Positions 1-7,542 of a stretch of 16,965 nt of DNA are shown in pieces. The position numbers were made by a program, and so were the translations under genes. The DNA is from CBDUXT01 sp965371245 (lineage in GTDB: Bacteria > Planctomycetota > Phycisphaerae > UBA1845): contig CBDUXT010000110.1 of assembly GCA_965371245.1 (NCBI GenBank), positions 1 to 16,965 of the forward strand, in the 5' to 3' direction. The notes beneath the pieces are model-generated. The model ran no database searches. It was not told the DNA's origin and saw nothing but the letters and a program-made list of their open reading frames with translations. The first letter of the stretch is position 1, and each line of letters begins with the position of its first letter.

Positions 1-136
1 CGGCCATCGACACTGGAAGCTCGACGGTCACGCGACCGCTGAGGACATCTGCGGCATCGACCATCCGCGCCTCACCCGAGCTCCGGGCTGTACACCGGCT
101 CGATTTCTTCGCTCGCTTCGAGTAAGTTTTCGACAT
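1..136 (-). CDS. N-terminus of an unidentified protein, cut by the window edge
   Basis: An open frame starts at ATG 134-136 and runs off the left edge, giving 45 residues. The start is well supported: the reverse strand reads AAAGGAG, then 7 bases, then ATG. The visible protein starts MSKTYSKRAKKSSR, a very basic N-terminus, and goes on to a segment ending GRVTVELPVSMA. No domain can be named from so little sequence. It lies 85 bp downstream of a decayed transposase and on the same strand, so it may belong to another mobile element, but that is a guess. The basic N-terminus suggests a cytoplasmic, perhaps nucleic-acid-associated protein. I see no signal peptide. Confidence 0.6.
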   Translation of the reverse strand, partial: MSKTYSKRAKKSSRCTARSSGEARMVDAADVLSGRVTVELPVSMA

Positions 137-221
137 GGCGGTTCTCCTTTGTGGGACTGTTTCTGCTCTTCCCGGAGCCTACCACCGTGGCCGGCTCCAG
201 GGGAGAACCGCTCTTTTTCAA

Positions 222-844
222 CTAACTTCGGGGCATGCTCGCCAAACCGAGTGTTCTCTTGAGATAGGAGATAGTGCCCTCGACCCCGGCGCGAAAGCGC
301 TGGGCGTGTCGGAAGAAGGGATCGGACTCGCGTTGTTTCTCCTCTTTGGAGCGTTTGCCCTTCTTGTTGATGGCCACGAGATCGATCTTTTCGCGCAGCG
401 ATACAAGTTGCTCGCGGCTGCCGTAATAACCTTGGTCCGCGGTGAGTTCCTTGGGGTAGTCCCCGAAGCGTTCCCGATGTCGCTCGATGGCCGGTTCGAC
501 AAGTTCATGCTCGACGGGTTTATGGGGAAACACGTCGTAATGGGTAATGAACTTCCCGTCCACCTGCTGAATCCGGATCGTGTGGCCGAACTCGATGGGT
601 TTGCCGGCCTTGCCTCTTATGAGCAGCTCGGTGTGCGGCTCGAAGATGCTGAAGAGCTTCTGGTCGTTGGGCACCTGCTGTCCTTCGATGACGCGCTGTC
701 GCGATGGATCAAGTCGATCAGTTCCGGATGTTCTACCAGTATGGCGTCGATCCGATCGTATCTGCCGTAGTCGCATTCGGTGATTTTCAGGGTGGGAGCG
801 GCTTGAAATTGGAACTGAGTTTGGTTATGAAACCTGGGTCGCAT
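222..844 (-). pseudogene. ISNCY-like transposase remnant, internally deleted and frameshifted
   Basis: The gene starts at ATG 842-844 behind a strong AAAGGAGG site 7 bases upstream. The first 49 residues (MRPRFHNQTQFQFQ to ELIDLIHRD) read in one frame. At about base 698 the reading jumps to another frame with QRVIEGQQVPNDQKLFSIFE, then EFGHTIRIQ, KELTADQGYYGS and EGTISYLKRTLGLA before a stop at 222. From memory, this second part resembles the C-terminal catalytic half of ISNCY-family transposases, with the TADQGYYG and GTISYLKR segments. Such proteins are usually roughly 450-500 residues. About 250-300 residues are therefore missing at the junction, along with the usual last 30-40 residues after TLGLA. 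It cannot encode an active enzyme. I could not identify terminal inverted repeats or a target duplication. Confidence 0.8.
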
Positions 845-1302
845 GACCGAGCCTCCTTTCTCGTCTGTCCTTGTCGTCCTGACAACGCTAAGGATAACGA
901 AAAGTCGGTCTCGGTCTGCGCACAAAACCGAAAAAGCCTACGATTCCAGCGGTTTCGGCCTACGCACGCCGCCGATCGCTGGCCGTGCAACAGGAACTAG
1001 CTATGATGGCTACATCCGCCCAGTGCCTTGGGTTTCAGCGTGCGACGGCGCATGTGCTTTCGCTCTGCCTTGTCGGCCTCTAACGAATTGGCAATGGCTC
1101 TGGGGCACGTTGCCCAAGGAAGCGGAGCTATGGTCGAATTTCGTTGACGATCGGTGATCAGGCGGCGTCCACGACTTCCGTGACCCGTTCCAGCGACTGT
1201 TCGGTCAAACCCCTGAACGCAAGATCGTTGACAATCGGGATGCCTGATCCTCCGGCTCGCGTGATCCTCGGGTGCCGCCCGTTCGGCGGGAGTGAGAACG
1301 CT
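845..1302. other. Stretch without a recognised intact gene
   Basis: No convincing gene lies between the transposase relic and the RCK protein. Short frames on both strands have no recognisable motif or good start site. The part next to 844 presumably holds the old transposase promoter and upstream end. A GC-rich inverted repeat (CCGCC/GGCGG, about 1275-1290) lies just after the RCK stop codon but has no T-run, so it is at best a weak terminator. A possible protein-tail fragment at 1158-1310 is listed separately. Confidence 0.5.
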
Positions 1303-1310
1303 CTACGAAG
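1158..1310 (-). pseudogene. Possible C-terminal fragment of an unknown protein
   Basis: In the third reverse frame, ending at TGA 1158-1160, the translation reads SGIPIVNDLAFRGLTEQS followed by LERVTEVVDAA and the stop. The composition is protein-like, with an amphipathic helix pattern at the end. There is no start codon or ribosome site, and the frame overlaps the end of the RCK gene (stop at 1303). It could be a remnant of a gene truncated when this junction formed, or chance. No family is assigned. Confidence 0.22.
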
Positions 1311-1872
1311 GCACCTTGACCCCCAGCGCGATGCGGCGGCTCAGCTTGTCGTAGAACTGAAGGGCGACCGCCTGCTCGGCCTTGACGACGTCGTCAGCGC
1401 CGAGCTGTGACGCGCGCATGCCCTTGGAAGAGTAGTTGGTGCGGACGATGATGTAGATCTCCGGCCGAAGGCGGCGCGCCAGCGACGTTGCCTTCAGCAC
1501 GGCCTCTTCGTCCGGAATCGTCAGTGCCAGGATGGCGGCGCTGTTCAGGCCGGCCGCAATGAGCGTCTCGGCGTTGGTCACGTCGGCCTGAATAATATCT
1601 CGGCCGAGGGCTCGCTGTGTTTCTACGGTGACGGGATTTTTCTCGATGATGGTGAGGGGAACTTTGCAGGCGTCGAGCAGGTCCGCCACGAACCGTCCGG
1701 CCAGCCCAAATCCGACGATGATGACGTGACCGTCCAGCAGCGGCCATGGTTGCAGCGGCAGGATCGGCGTGACCGTCAGGCGGGTGCCGGCGGGCCAGTC
1801 GGCGGAATGGTCCAGATCGACCCTTCCGTCGGCGAACGTTCCTCCGATCGACTGCTCGTTGGTCAAGTTCAC
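1303..1872 (-). CDS. Orphan RCK (TrkA-N, NAD-binding) domain protein
   Basis: A 189-residue soluble protein. Residues 48-170 form an RCK_N/TrkA-N Rossmann domain: HVIIVGFGLAGR gives the GxGxxG loop (54-59), IIEKN supplies the acidic residue after the second strand (E77), and QADVTNAETL, ILALTIPDEEA and IIVRTNY follow the family order. Such domains bind NAD(H) or nucleotides and gate K+ channels or transporters. This protein has no membrane helix and no obvious RCK_C domain, so its partner is not visible here. The first 40 residues (DGRVDLDHSADWPAGTRLTV) resemble the short N-terminal segment of many planctomycete antitoxin-like proteins, which is unusual in front of an RCK domain. The start is GTG at 1872 with AGGGG only 3 bases away. 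TTG at 1866, two codons on, would give better spacing. The gene lies 113 bp downstream of folC and could be co-transcribed. Confidence 0.8.
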   Translation of the reverse strand: MNLTNEQSIGGTFADGRVDLDHSADWPAGTRLTVTPILPLQPWPLLDGHVIIVGFGLAGRFVADLLDACKVPLTIIEKNPVTVETQRALGRDIIQADVTNAETLIAAGLNSAAILALTIPDEEAVLKATSLARRLRPEIYIIVRTNYSSKGMRASQLGADDVVKAEQAVALQFYDKLSRRIALGVKVPS

Positions 1873-1985
1873 AGTCCCCTGTTCGCTTGCGCGGTCATCT
1901 CTCTCATCGGCTCGGTCGCGCCCCGGCTGCCGTTAGAGTTCGACGATGGCGCCGCATTTCGAATCGACGGGGCACGCGGATCCCG

Positions 1986-3383
1986 TTAGGGGACCGTTGC
2001 GGGAATCTGCCGGAGAGCCTGGGCGACCAGGTAGAACGAGCCGGTGATGCAGATCAGGTCTTCGCGCGTGATGGCGCTGGTGGCGATATGTAGGGCCTCT
2101 TCGAGGTTGGCGGCTACCTGTACCATTTTTCCGGAATGCTCGCTGTATTCGGCCGCCAATGCGTCCGGGTCGGCCGACCGCTGTGATCCGACTGTCGTGA
2201 AGATGATTTTGTCGGCGCCGAGCTGAAGCCGGCGGATCATCCCCGGAATGTCTTTGTCCTTCTGGCAAGCGAAGATGACAATCATCGAGTCGTACGCGAT
2301 GTGCTGCCCGATGCCGCGCATCAGCGCGTTGATGCTGGCCGCGTTGTGCGCCCCATCGACTAGGATCTGCGGATTCTCGGAGATCATCTGCATGCGACCG
2401 GGCAGCTTGACCGTGGCCAGCCCCGCCATCGCCTGCTGATCGTCGATGGCAAAGCCCTTGGACTTCAAAACATCAAGGACGTTCAAGGCCACTGCGCAGT
2501 TCGTGGCCTGGTGCTCACCGAAGAGAGGTACGTGAAGGTGTTCGAACCGGCTGTTCGCGGTCGTCAGGCAGATTCGGGCGTGCCGACCCGCGGCACGGGA
2601 AAACTCGAACCGATAGCTGAAGCCGACGTTCTCGTCTGAAAACCGAAGGGACGCGCCTGCTGCGTCGGCGGCCTCCCGGATCACCTCCTTGACGTCCGGG
2701 GGCTGGGGGGCGCTGATCACGGGGATGCCCTTCTTGATCACACCGGCCTTTTCCCGCGCGATCGAAACCAAGGTGTTCCCAAGCTGGAATGAGTGGTCCA
2801 GACTGATGCTCGTGAGCGCAACGATCTCCGGACTGATGACGTTGGTCGAATCAAGCCGGCCACCCATTCCCGTCTCGACGACGGCAATATCAATTTCCTG
2901 ATCCGCGAAGAACTGGAACGCGGCGGCAGTCAAGACCTCGAAGTACGTCGGAGAGGCGACCTTGGCCTTGGCGGTGATCTTGGCGACCGCATCAACGGCC
3001 CGCGTGAACGCCGCTTCGGGGATCCTCTGGTCATCGACAACGATCCGCTCACGGATGTCGAGGATGTGGGGAGAGGTGTACAGACCCACCTTGAACCCAC
3101 AGCCGCGGAGCATGGCCGCCAACATCGTGGCCGTGCTTCCCTTGCCCTTCGTGCCCGCGACGTGGATCGACTTGAACGCACGTTGCGGGTTTCCCAGCGC
3201 GGCCAGCATCCGGTTCATCCGCGCCAGCCCGAAGTTTCCGGGGGTGTACAGCGCGCGCTTCACGCGCTCGTAATTCGTGAGGGAACCCAAGTAGTTGACG
3301 GCCGATCGGAAGGTTCGAACCTGCCTGATGGCGGGCTTGGATTTCTTTTCGCTCTTCGGTTGTGTAAGTGTCAGTCTGCTCAT
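1986..3383 (-). CDS. folC: Bifunctional folylpolyglutamate synthase / dihydrofolate synthase
   Basis: A 465-residue Mur-ligase-family enzyme that adds glutamate to dihydropteroate and to folates, using ATP, in the cytoplasm. The signatures are in order: HVAGTKGKGSTATM with the P-loop at 77-83, YTSPHILDIRERI (102-114), VVETGMGGRLDSTNVI (168-183), LDHSFQLGNT with EKAGVIKKG (195-219), GEHQATN (289-295), LPGRMQ (327-332), LVDGAHNAASINAL (341-354) and a C-terminal TGSFYLVAQAL (447-457). The length is normal apart from a basic N-terminal extension of about 25 residues. The start ATG (3381-3383) has no convincing Shine-Dalgarno sequence. It is transcribed away from aroB; chorismate made through aroB feeds p-aminobenzoate and folate synthesis, so the two genes are functionally linked though divergent. 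Confidence 0.95.
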   Translation of the reverse strand: MSRLTLTQPKSEKKSKPAIRQVRTFRSAVNYLGSLTNYERVKRALYTPGNFGLARMNRMLAALGNPQRAFKSIHVAGTKGKGSTATMLAAMLRGCGFKVGLYTSPHILDIRERIVVDDQRIPEAAFTRAVDAVAKITAKAKVASPTYFEVLTAAAFQFFADQEIDIAVVETGMGGRLDSTNVISPEIVALTSISLDHSFQLGNTLVSIAREKAGVIKKGIPVISAPQPPDVKEVIREAADAAGASLRFSDENVGFSYRFEFSRAAGRHARICLTTANSRFEHLHVPLFGEHQATNCAVALNVLDVLKSKGFAIDDQQAMAGLATVKLPGRMQMISENPQILVDGAHNAASINALMRGIGQHIAYDSMIVIFACQKDKDIPGMIRRLQLGADKIIFTTVGSQRSADPDALAAEYSEHSGKMVQVAANLEEALHIATSAITREDLICITGSFYLVAQALRQIPATVP

Positions 3384-3570
3384 TTGAAGACTAGGTTTAT
3401 CCTGGGTAGAGGTAAGGTCAGCCCGAGATTACTGGGCGCGATGCATCTAGCCACGGGGTTCAACGACTCGTCAAGACTAGCGCAACTTACTTCCAATAAA
3501 TAGATAACGACAAACATCACTCCCGTCGATCTCCCGCGATCGAACGGTAGGCCGCGCCAAACGTCCGATT

Positions 3571-3576
3571 ATTATA
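3571..3576 (-). promoter_or_regulatory. Candidate -10 box for folC
   Basis: The reverse strand carries a perfect TATAAT here. With a 17-base spacer the -35 region reads TGGCTT, which is poor. It lies about 190 bp upstream of the folC start, implying a leader of about 180 nt. The surrounding AT-rich patch (ATTATTATATAC) stands out in this GC-rich DNA. Confidence 0.4.
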
Positions 3577-3733
3577 TACGAAACCCGACGAACAAGCCAG
3601 CCTCCGCAGACCTCGTTACCCGGCCATGACGACATTACACAGCCGTTCGAAAACGGGCGAACCGTGCTGTTGGTGGGATCAGGGCGACCCTTGGCGTGCC
3701 CGCTCGCGACCGCGCTGGTACGCCAACAATCTG

Positions 3734-3742
3734 TGCTACAAT
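3734..3742 (+). promoter_or_regulatory. Extended -10 promoter of aroB
   Basis: The sequence TGC-TACAAT (3734-3742) is a good extended -10 element. Transcription would be expected to begin around 3749-3752, which is at the aroB ATG itself (3752). No Shine-Dalgarno precedes that ATG, so a leaderless mRNA fits. The -35 position (GCTGGT at 17 bases) is weak, as is common with extended -10 promoters. Confidence 0.5.
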
Positions 3743-3751
3743 CCTCAAGCA

Positions 3752-4849
3752 ATGAGTGACCTGACGATCCAGATCGGAACGGAGTCCACCGATGTTTCAG
3801 TACGGCTGGATTCCCTGCGAGACGTGGGACGCCTGCTCGGGGCCGCTTTGGCTGAGGATGGACGACCCCAGGTCGTCGTCGTGACGGACAGGCATGTCGG
3901 AGAGCTCTACGCCAAACGCGTCTTGTCTTCGCTGGAGGCGGAGCGGTTCGAGGTTCTCGACTATCGCATGGAGCCCGGCGAAGCCTCGAAAGATCTTCGC
4001 GTCGCGGGCGACCTCTACCGCTTCCTTGCCGACCACGCGGTTGGCCGCGATGCCGTGGTCCTTGCGCTGGGCGGGGGCGTTGTCAGCGATCTGGCCGGCT
4101 TCGTCGCCGCCACGTGGATGCGCGGGATCCGGTTTGTGGTGTGCCCGACCACACTCGAGGCGGACATCGACGCGTCGATCGGCGGCAAGACGGCCGTGAA
4201 TCTTCCCGCCGGGAAGAACCTCGTCGGCGCCTTCCACCAGCCCTTCCTCGTGATCGTCGATCCCATCTGCCTCAACACGCTTGACGCGCGCGACGTTCGC
4301 GCGGGGCTGGCCGAGTCGGTCAAACACGCACTGATCCGCTCCGAGCCGTTTCTTGCATGGCACGAGGGAAATGCCGAAAAAATACTCGCGCTTGATGAGG
4401 GCGTGGTCCGCTCCTTGATCCTGCAGAATCTCGCCATCAAGGCGAAGATCGTGGAGGAGGATGCTCTCGAGCGCACGGGCGCGCGCATGCTGCTGAATTT
4501 CGGTCACACCATCGGGCACGCAATCGAATCGGGTTGTGGCTTCACTCTTCGTCACGGCGAATGCGTGGCACTGGGGATGCTGGCGGCCTGCCGCCTTTCT
4601 ACAAGGCTCGGCCTCCTGGACGGCGCGGTCGTGACGCGCGTGGAGCGGCTTCTATCACGGCTCGGCCTGCCGACGTGCCTGGCGCACAAAATCGAGCCTG
4701 ACCGAATCCTCGACGCCGTGCGGATCGATAAGAAGGTGCGACGACGCGCACCCACCTTCGTGCTTCTGGAGGGCGTGTCGAAGACAACCCTTCGCAACGA
4801 CGTGCCCGACAGCCACGTGCGCGAGGCGTATGAGAGTCTATTGGCGTAA
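3752..4849 (+). CDS. aroB: 3-dehydroquinate synthase
   Basis: A 365-residue enzyme, the usual family length, that converts DAHP to 3-dehydroquinate in the second step of the shikimate pathway, using NAD and a divalent metal. Visible motifs are the nucleotide loop ALGGGVVSDLAGFVAATWMRG (105-125) and ASIGGKTAVNLPAGKNLVGAF (141-161). The three metal ligands are E188 in GLAESVKHA, H252 in NFGHTIGHA and H268 in RHGECVALG. A lysine-rich DKKVRRR segment follows in the C-terminal helical domain. The segment usually reading PTTLLAQVDAS is PTTLEADIDAS here, a mild oddity. An in-frame ATG at 3626 would add 42 residues, but they have no aroB similarity and lie upstream of the promoter, so ATG 3752 is preferred. 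The stop codon is 2 bp from the stop of the convergent gene. Confidence 0.96.
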   Translation: MSDLTIQIGTESTDVSVRLDSLRDVGRLLGAALAEDGRPQVVVVTDRHVGELYAKRVLSSLEAERFEVLDYRMEPGEASKDLRVAGDLYRFLADHAVGRDAVVLALGGGVVSDLAGFVAATWMRGIRFVVCPTTLEADIDASIGGKTAVNLPAGKNLVGAFHQPFLVIVDPICLNTLDARDVRAGLAESVKHALIRSEPFLAWHEGNAEKILALDEGVVRSLILQNLAIKAKIVEEDALERTGARMLLNFGHTIGHAIESGCGFTLRHGECVALGMLAACRLSTRLGLLDGAVVTRVERLLSRLGLPTCLAHKIEPDRILDAVRIDKKVRRRAPTFVLLEGVSKTTLRNDVPDSHVREAYESLLA

Positions 4850-4851
4850 CG

Positions 4852-5889
4852 TCAGGCGAGTTCGTCGATCGTCGAATCGACGCCGCGAAGCGCATCATAG
4901 ATTGCAGAAAACTTCTCGAAGGCCGCGCCGTTGCCCTTGGGCGGCGCGAGATCGGGAAGCAGCGTGGAGGTGCTGGTCGAGGCGACAAGGGTGGACAGCG
5001 CTTCCTGGAACGCGGCGGTCAATGCGGCCAGTGCGTCATCCAGTGTCTGTGTCGGCTCGTCGATGATCGGCGCGTCCGCCACCGGCTGGTCCACCGGACC
5101 GTCGATCGGCGTATCGGACACGCCGCCCGTTCCATCGGTCAGGTCTCCCGGGCTTTGTGTGGGCGTTTCACCGCGAAGGTCGATGGGCTCCCTTGATGCC
5201 ACCGCCTCGAGCGGAGCCGTGGTCGCCGCAGACAACGGCCCGATCAATCCGAGCCCCTCGGTCCGATCGAGCTGCGTCACGGATGTGGCACGGTCAACCG
5301 GGTCGCTGCTCGTACCGCCGGTCTCCGTCGTTGGGGAAAGAAGACCTCGAATGTTGTCCACGAGCGTTTCGAAGGCTCCCTGGATGGTATCGGCCAGGGC
5401 GTCCGAGTCGGTGGCGCTGTCCTCCGCTGCATCCTGAACCGCCGCCTCGAAATCCGCGAGGAGCGAGCCGATTGCTTCGCTTGCTTCCGCATCCGTCGAG
5501 AACGTCGCCGCGAGCGCCGTCGCCTGCTCTGTAATCGTTGTGATTAGCGCTTGAGATTGCTCCTGGCGCGCGGGCGCCGCCGTAACATTCGCCCGGGCGG
5601 TTAGCTCGTCGAAGAAATTGATCCGCAACCGCGCCTCGGCCACCCCACCGAAGTGCCCCGCCTCCAGCAGTCTCAGCACGCCGCGCCCTCGACCGGACTC
5701 GCCGCTGTCAGCCTCTGGGTTGAACAGATCCGTATCGTCCACGGGACGCTCGACCGTGGGATCGGCGTCGCCCGTCAATGATACCGACCGTACGTCGGCC
5801 TCCGTCGGCTCAGATAGCCGCTGTGTAGACTGCTGGAACCTGGTGACTGATGCCAAATCGTGACCGTGACCGACCGCGGAGATATTCAT
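4852..5889 (-). CDS. Acidic low-complexity protein of unknown function
   Basis: A 345-residue protein with no signal peptide or membrane helix, rich in Ala, Thr, Asp and Glu. It starts MNISAVGHGHDLASVTRFQQ. The only conserved-looking part is near residues 70-97, LLEAGHFGGVAEARLRINFF, a motif I associate with planctomycete hypothetical proteins. Residues 100-190 look helical and possibly coiled (TITEQATALAATFSTDAEA). The middle is Pro/Asp/Thr-rich and probably disordered, and the end is again helical. GAGG lies 9 bases before the ATG. It is probably transcribed alone: a terminator sits upstream (about 6000), and an exact match to the sigma-28 -10 consensus lies about 60 bp before the start, which hints at a motility regulon. 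It is convergent with aroB. Function is not assigned. Confidence 0.75.
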   Translation of the reverse strand: MNISAVGHGHDLASVTRFQQSTQRLSEPTEADVRSVSLTGDADPTVERPVDDTDLFNPEADSGESGRGRGVLRLLEAGHFGGVAEARLRINFFDELTARANVTAAPARQEQSQALITTITEQATALAATFSTDAEASEAIGSLLADFEAAVQDAAEDSATDSDALADTIQGAFETLVDNIRGLLSPTTETGGTSSDPVDRATSVTQLDRTEGLGLIGPLSAATTAPLEAVASREPIDLRGETPTQSPGDLTDGTGGVSDTPIDGPVDQPVADAPIIDEPTQTLDDALAALTAAFQEALSTLVASTSTSTLLPDLAPPKGNGAAFEKFSAIYDALRGVDSTIDELA

Positions 5890-5949
5890 CGTCTTGGACC
5901 TCGTGTGCTGGGTTTGCGGGCCGCGCGCGGGTCCGCTGGCTATCAGTCG

Positions 5950-5957
5950 TTATCGGC
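5950..5957 (-). promoter_or_regulatory. Sigma-28-like -10 match
   Basis: The reverse strand reads GCCGATAA, identical to the FliA (sigma-28) -10 consensus, about 60 bp upstream of the gene starting at 5889. No TAAA-like -35 box is found 15 bases further upstream, so this may be coincidence. Confidence 0.25.
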
Positions 5958-5992
5958 CAGCCATAGGAGTGGGCCTGCAGAAATCAGGCAGG

Positions 5993-6047
5993 TAAAAGAA
6001 ACACCCCCGAAAGCTCACCGACAGAGAGGGTCGAGCCTTCGAGGGTG
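5993..6047 (-). terminator. Intrinsic terminator, reverse strand
   Basis: Arms 6033-6047 and 6002-6016 pair over 15 bp in the reverse-strand transcript (13 Watson-Crick and 2 G-U pairs) around a 16-nt loop. The stem is followed directly by TTTCTTTT (5994-6001). In the forward transcript the same arms have two mismatches and no T-run, so the direction is clear. It lies 101 bp after the DUF4382 gene's stop and ends that transcript before the next reverse gene. Confidence 0.85.
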
Positions 6048-6147
6048 CTGCCGACGGGGATCCGCCGCACGCATTCCCGAAGGAACGACCTGCGCTTCTT
6101 CCCCGTACTGAAATCTACGTTACGTCGATGCTTGCCGCCGAGTCCGA

Positions 6148-7269
6148 TCAAGACTCGGGGAAGGTCACATGAATGTTATCGGTCGTTTCGGCCGCGACGA
6201 CAGTTACGCCCAGGACCTCCATGTCATCCAACTCTGGCACAGAGAAGACCACGCGGTACTCGCCAGGCGGGAGACCTGCCAACGTATAGGTTCCGTCGGC
6301 CTCGGTGGACGTGCTGGTGATCTCCACGTCACCGAGAAAGGCCGCGATAGCCACCGGCTCCTGCATGCCCGCCACGACATGCGTAGCCGTACCCGCGATG
6401 GCGCCAACGTCCGCTAAATTGATCAGCCGCATCGCCAAGGCAGGAGAGAACTTGAACTCTTTGATCTGGGCTGGATAGTCGATTTTTCCGCCCGGAATCG
6501 GCTTGAACGCGCGGCTCAGGTCGATGTCGAGCAAGAGTGTCGTCTCTTCGTCAGCCGGCACCTCGAACGTGAAATTGAGCTTGATGCCCGTCTGCGCCCC
6601 ACTCGGAACCCGCAGCGTAAAGAGCCTGTCGTCCTGGAGCTTGATACAGCCCTTCGTCACGATCAGGCGCATCTGCGTGTAGACGCCGGCCGGCACGACA
6701 AGGTCCGCGAGCAGATCCGTTCGTCCGTTTCGTAGATCCAACAAGTCCAGCTCTCTCGGGTCGCCGTTTTCGTCGCCGTCGAAGATGACGATGAACGGGT
6801 TGCCGTCGCCGCCATCGTCGGGGTCTGCGTCACCGGTTGTTGGCGCGACGCACAGCTCGCTTGCCTCGTCGCATATCTCGTCGTTGACGCATTGGTCGTC
6901 GTTGGCGCACGGCGGAACACACGCGTCGTTGACTTCGTCACAGACGAAACCGTCCTCGCACGTGGCCGCACCCGGTAGACAGACCTGGTCGGCGCACGTT
7001 TCCTCGCCGTTGCACGCGACTCCGTCATCGCAGGCCGCGTTACCGTTGCACTCGAAGTCGTCGGCACCGGCGCGCCGAATCTCCACCCGGGCGATCGTGA
7101 CCACGGCTTCTTGAATGAATTGGAACGGAAAGGGTGCATCGGTGACTAGAACCTTGAGCGCGCCGCTACCCCCGGACCCAACACCCACGGGCACGGAACT
7201 ACACTGAACGCTGGTCAGACAAACCGCCCCGAGCACGCATACCGTTAGCAGACAACGGGTTCGCTTCAT
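6148..7269 (-). CDS. Secreted DUF4382 protein with Cys-rich insert and CarboxypepD-like domain
   Basis: A 373-residue exported protein from ATG 7269. An in-frame upstream start at 7344 would place 25 non-hydrophobic residues before the signal peptide and is rejected. Residues 1-24 are a signal sequence (MKRTRCLLTVCVLGAVCLTS) with Cys at 17 and 23, but no convincing lipobox. GALKVLVTDAPFPF to VEIRR (36-66) is the first strand of DUF4382, which resumes at LDLLDLRNGRTDLL (174-187), VVPAGVYTQMRLIV (191-204) and LRVPSGAQTGIKL (219-231). Residues 74-140 interrupt it with about ten Cys in spaced CxxxxxC patterns plus an acidic linker (DADPDDGGDGN). Residues 288-370 form a carboxypeptidase-regulatory-like beta domain (ADGTYTLAGLPPGEYRVVF). 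The role is unknown; a surface or envelope location is inferred. The gene ends before a strong terminator. Confidence 0.85.
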   Translation of the reverse strand: MKRTRCLLTVCVLGAVCLTSVQCSSVPVGVGSGGSGALKVLVTDAPFPFQFIQEAVVTIARVEIRRAGADDFECNGNAACDDGVACNGEETCADQVCLPGAATCEDGFVCDEVNDACVPPCANDDQCVNDEICDEASELCVAPTTGDADPDDGGDGNPFIVIFDGDENGDPRELDLLDLRNGRTDLLADLVVPAGVYTQMRLIVTKGCIKLQDDRLFTLRVPSGAQTGIKLNFTFEVPADEETTLLLDIDLSRAFKPIPGGKIDYPAQIKEFKFSPALAMRLINLADVGAIAGTATHVVAGMQEPVAIAAFLGDVEITSTSTEADGTYTLAGLPPGEYRVVFSVPELDDMEVLGVTVVAAETTDNIHVTFPES

Positions 7270-7542
7270 GGTCGCATCTTTCCCCAACGTGAAATGGATC
7301 GTTCCCCCGCGCCCTTTGGCCAAAGCGAGCCAAGGCGCCGCCATCTAGCGTATGATAGACCGGTGCGATCGCAAGAGAACGGCTGGATATGGGCTCGCTG
7401 GGACACCCTCGCGGTGAATATCGGATCAGACCCGATAATGTGGCCCGGACTGAGGAATCAGCCAACCCCGCGCACCGCAAGTCGCCCACGCGCCGGCGCG
7501 CAGGATGTGGTCGGGTTTCAACCAGGCCGATAAGGATATGTC

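Larger units (their letters stand above)
3384..3751. other. Divergent intergenic region folC-aroB
   Basis: Between the divergent folC and aroB starts there are 368 bp with no credible gene. A 91-codon reverse frame exists but has no family features and no ribosome site. The region holds an AT-rich core near 3565-3580 with a reverse TATAAT, and at its right end the extended -10 element of aroB. No clear operator palindrome is visible. Confidence 0.5.

Noticed and set aside
3797..4555. 252-codon reverse frame inside aroB
   Set aside because: Shadow of aroB, which carries all catalytic residues on the forward strand.
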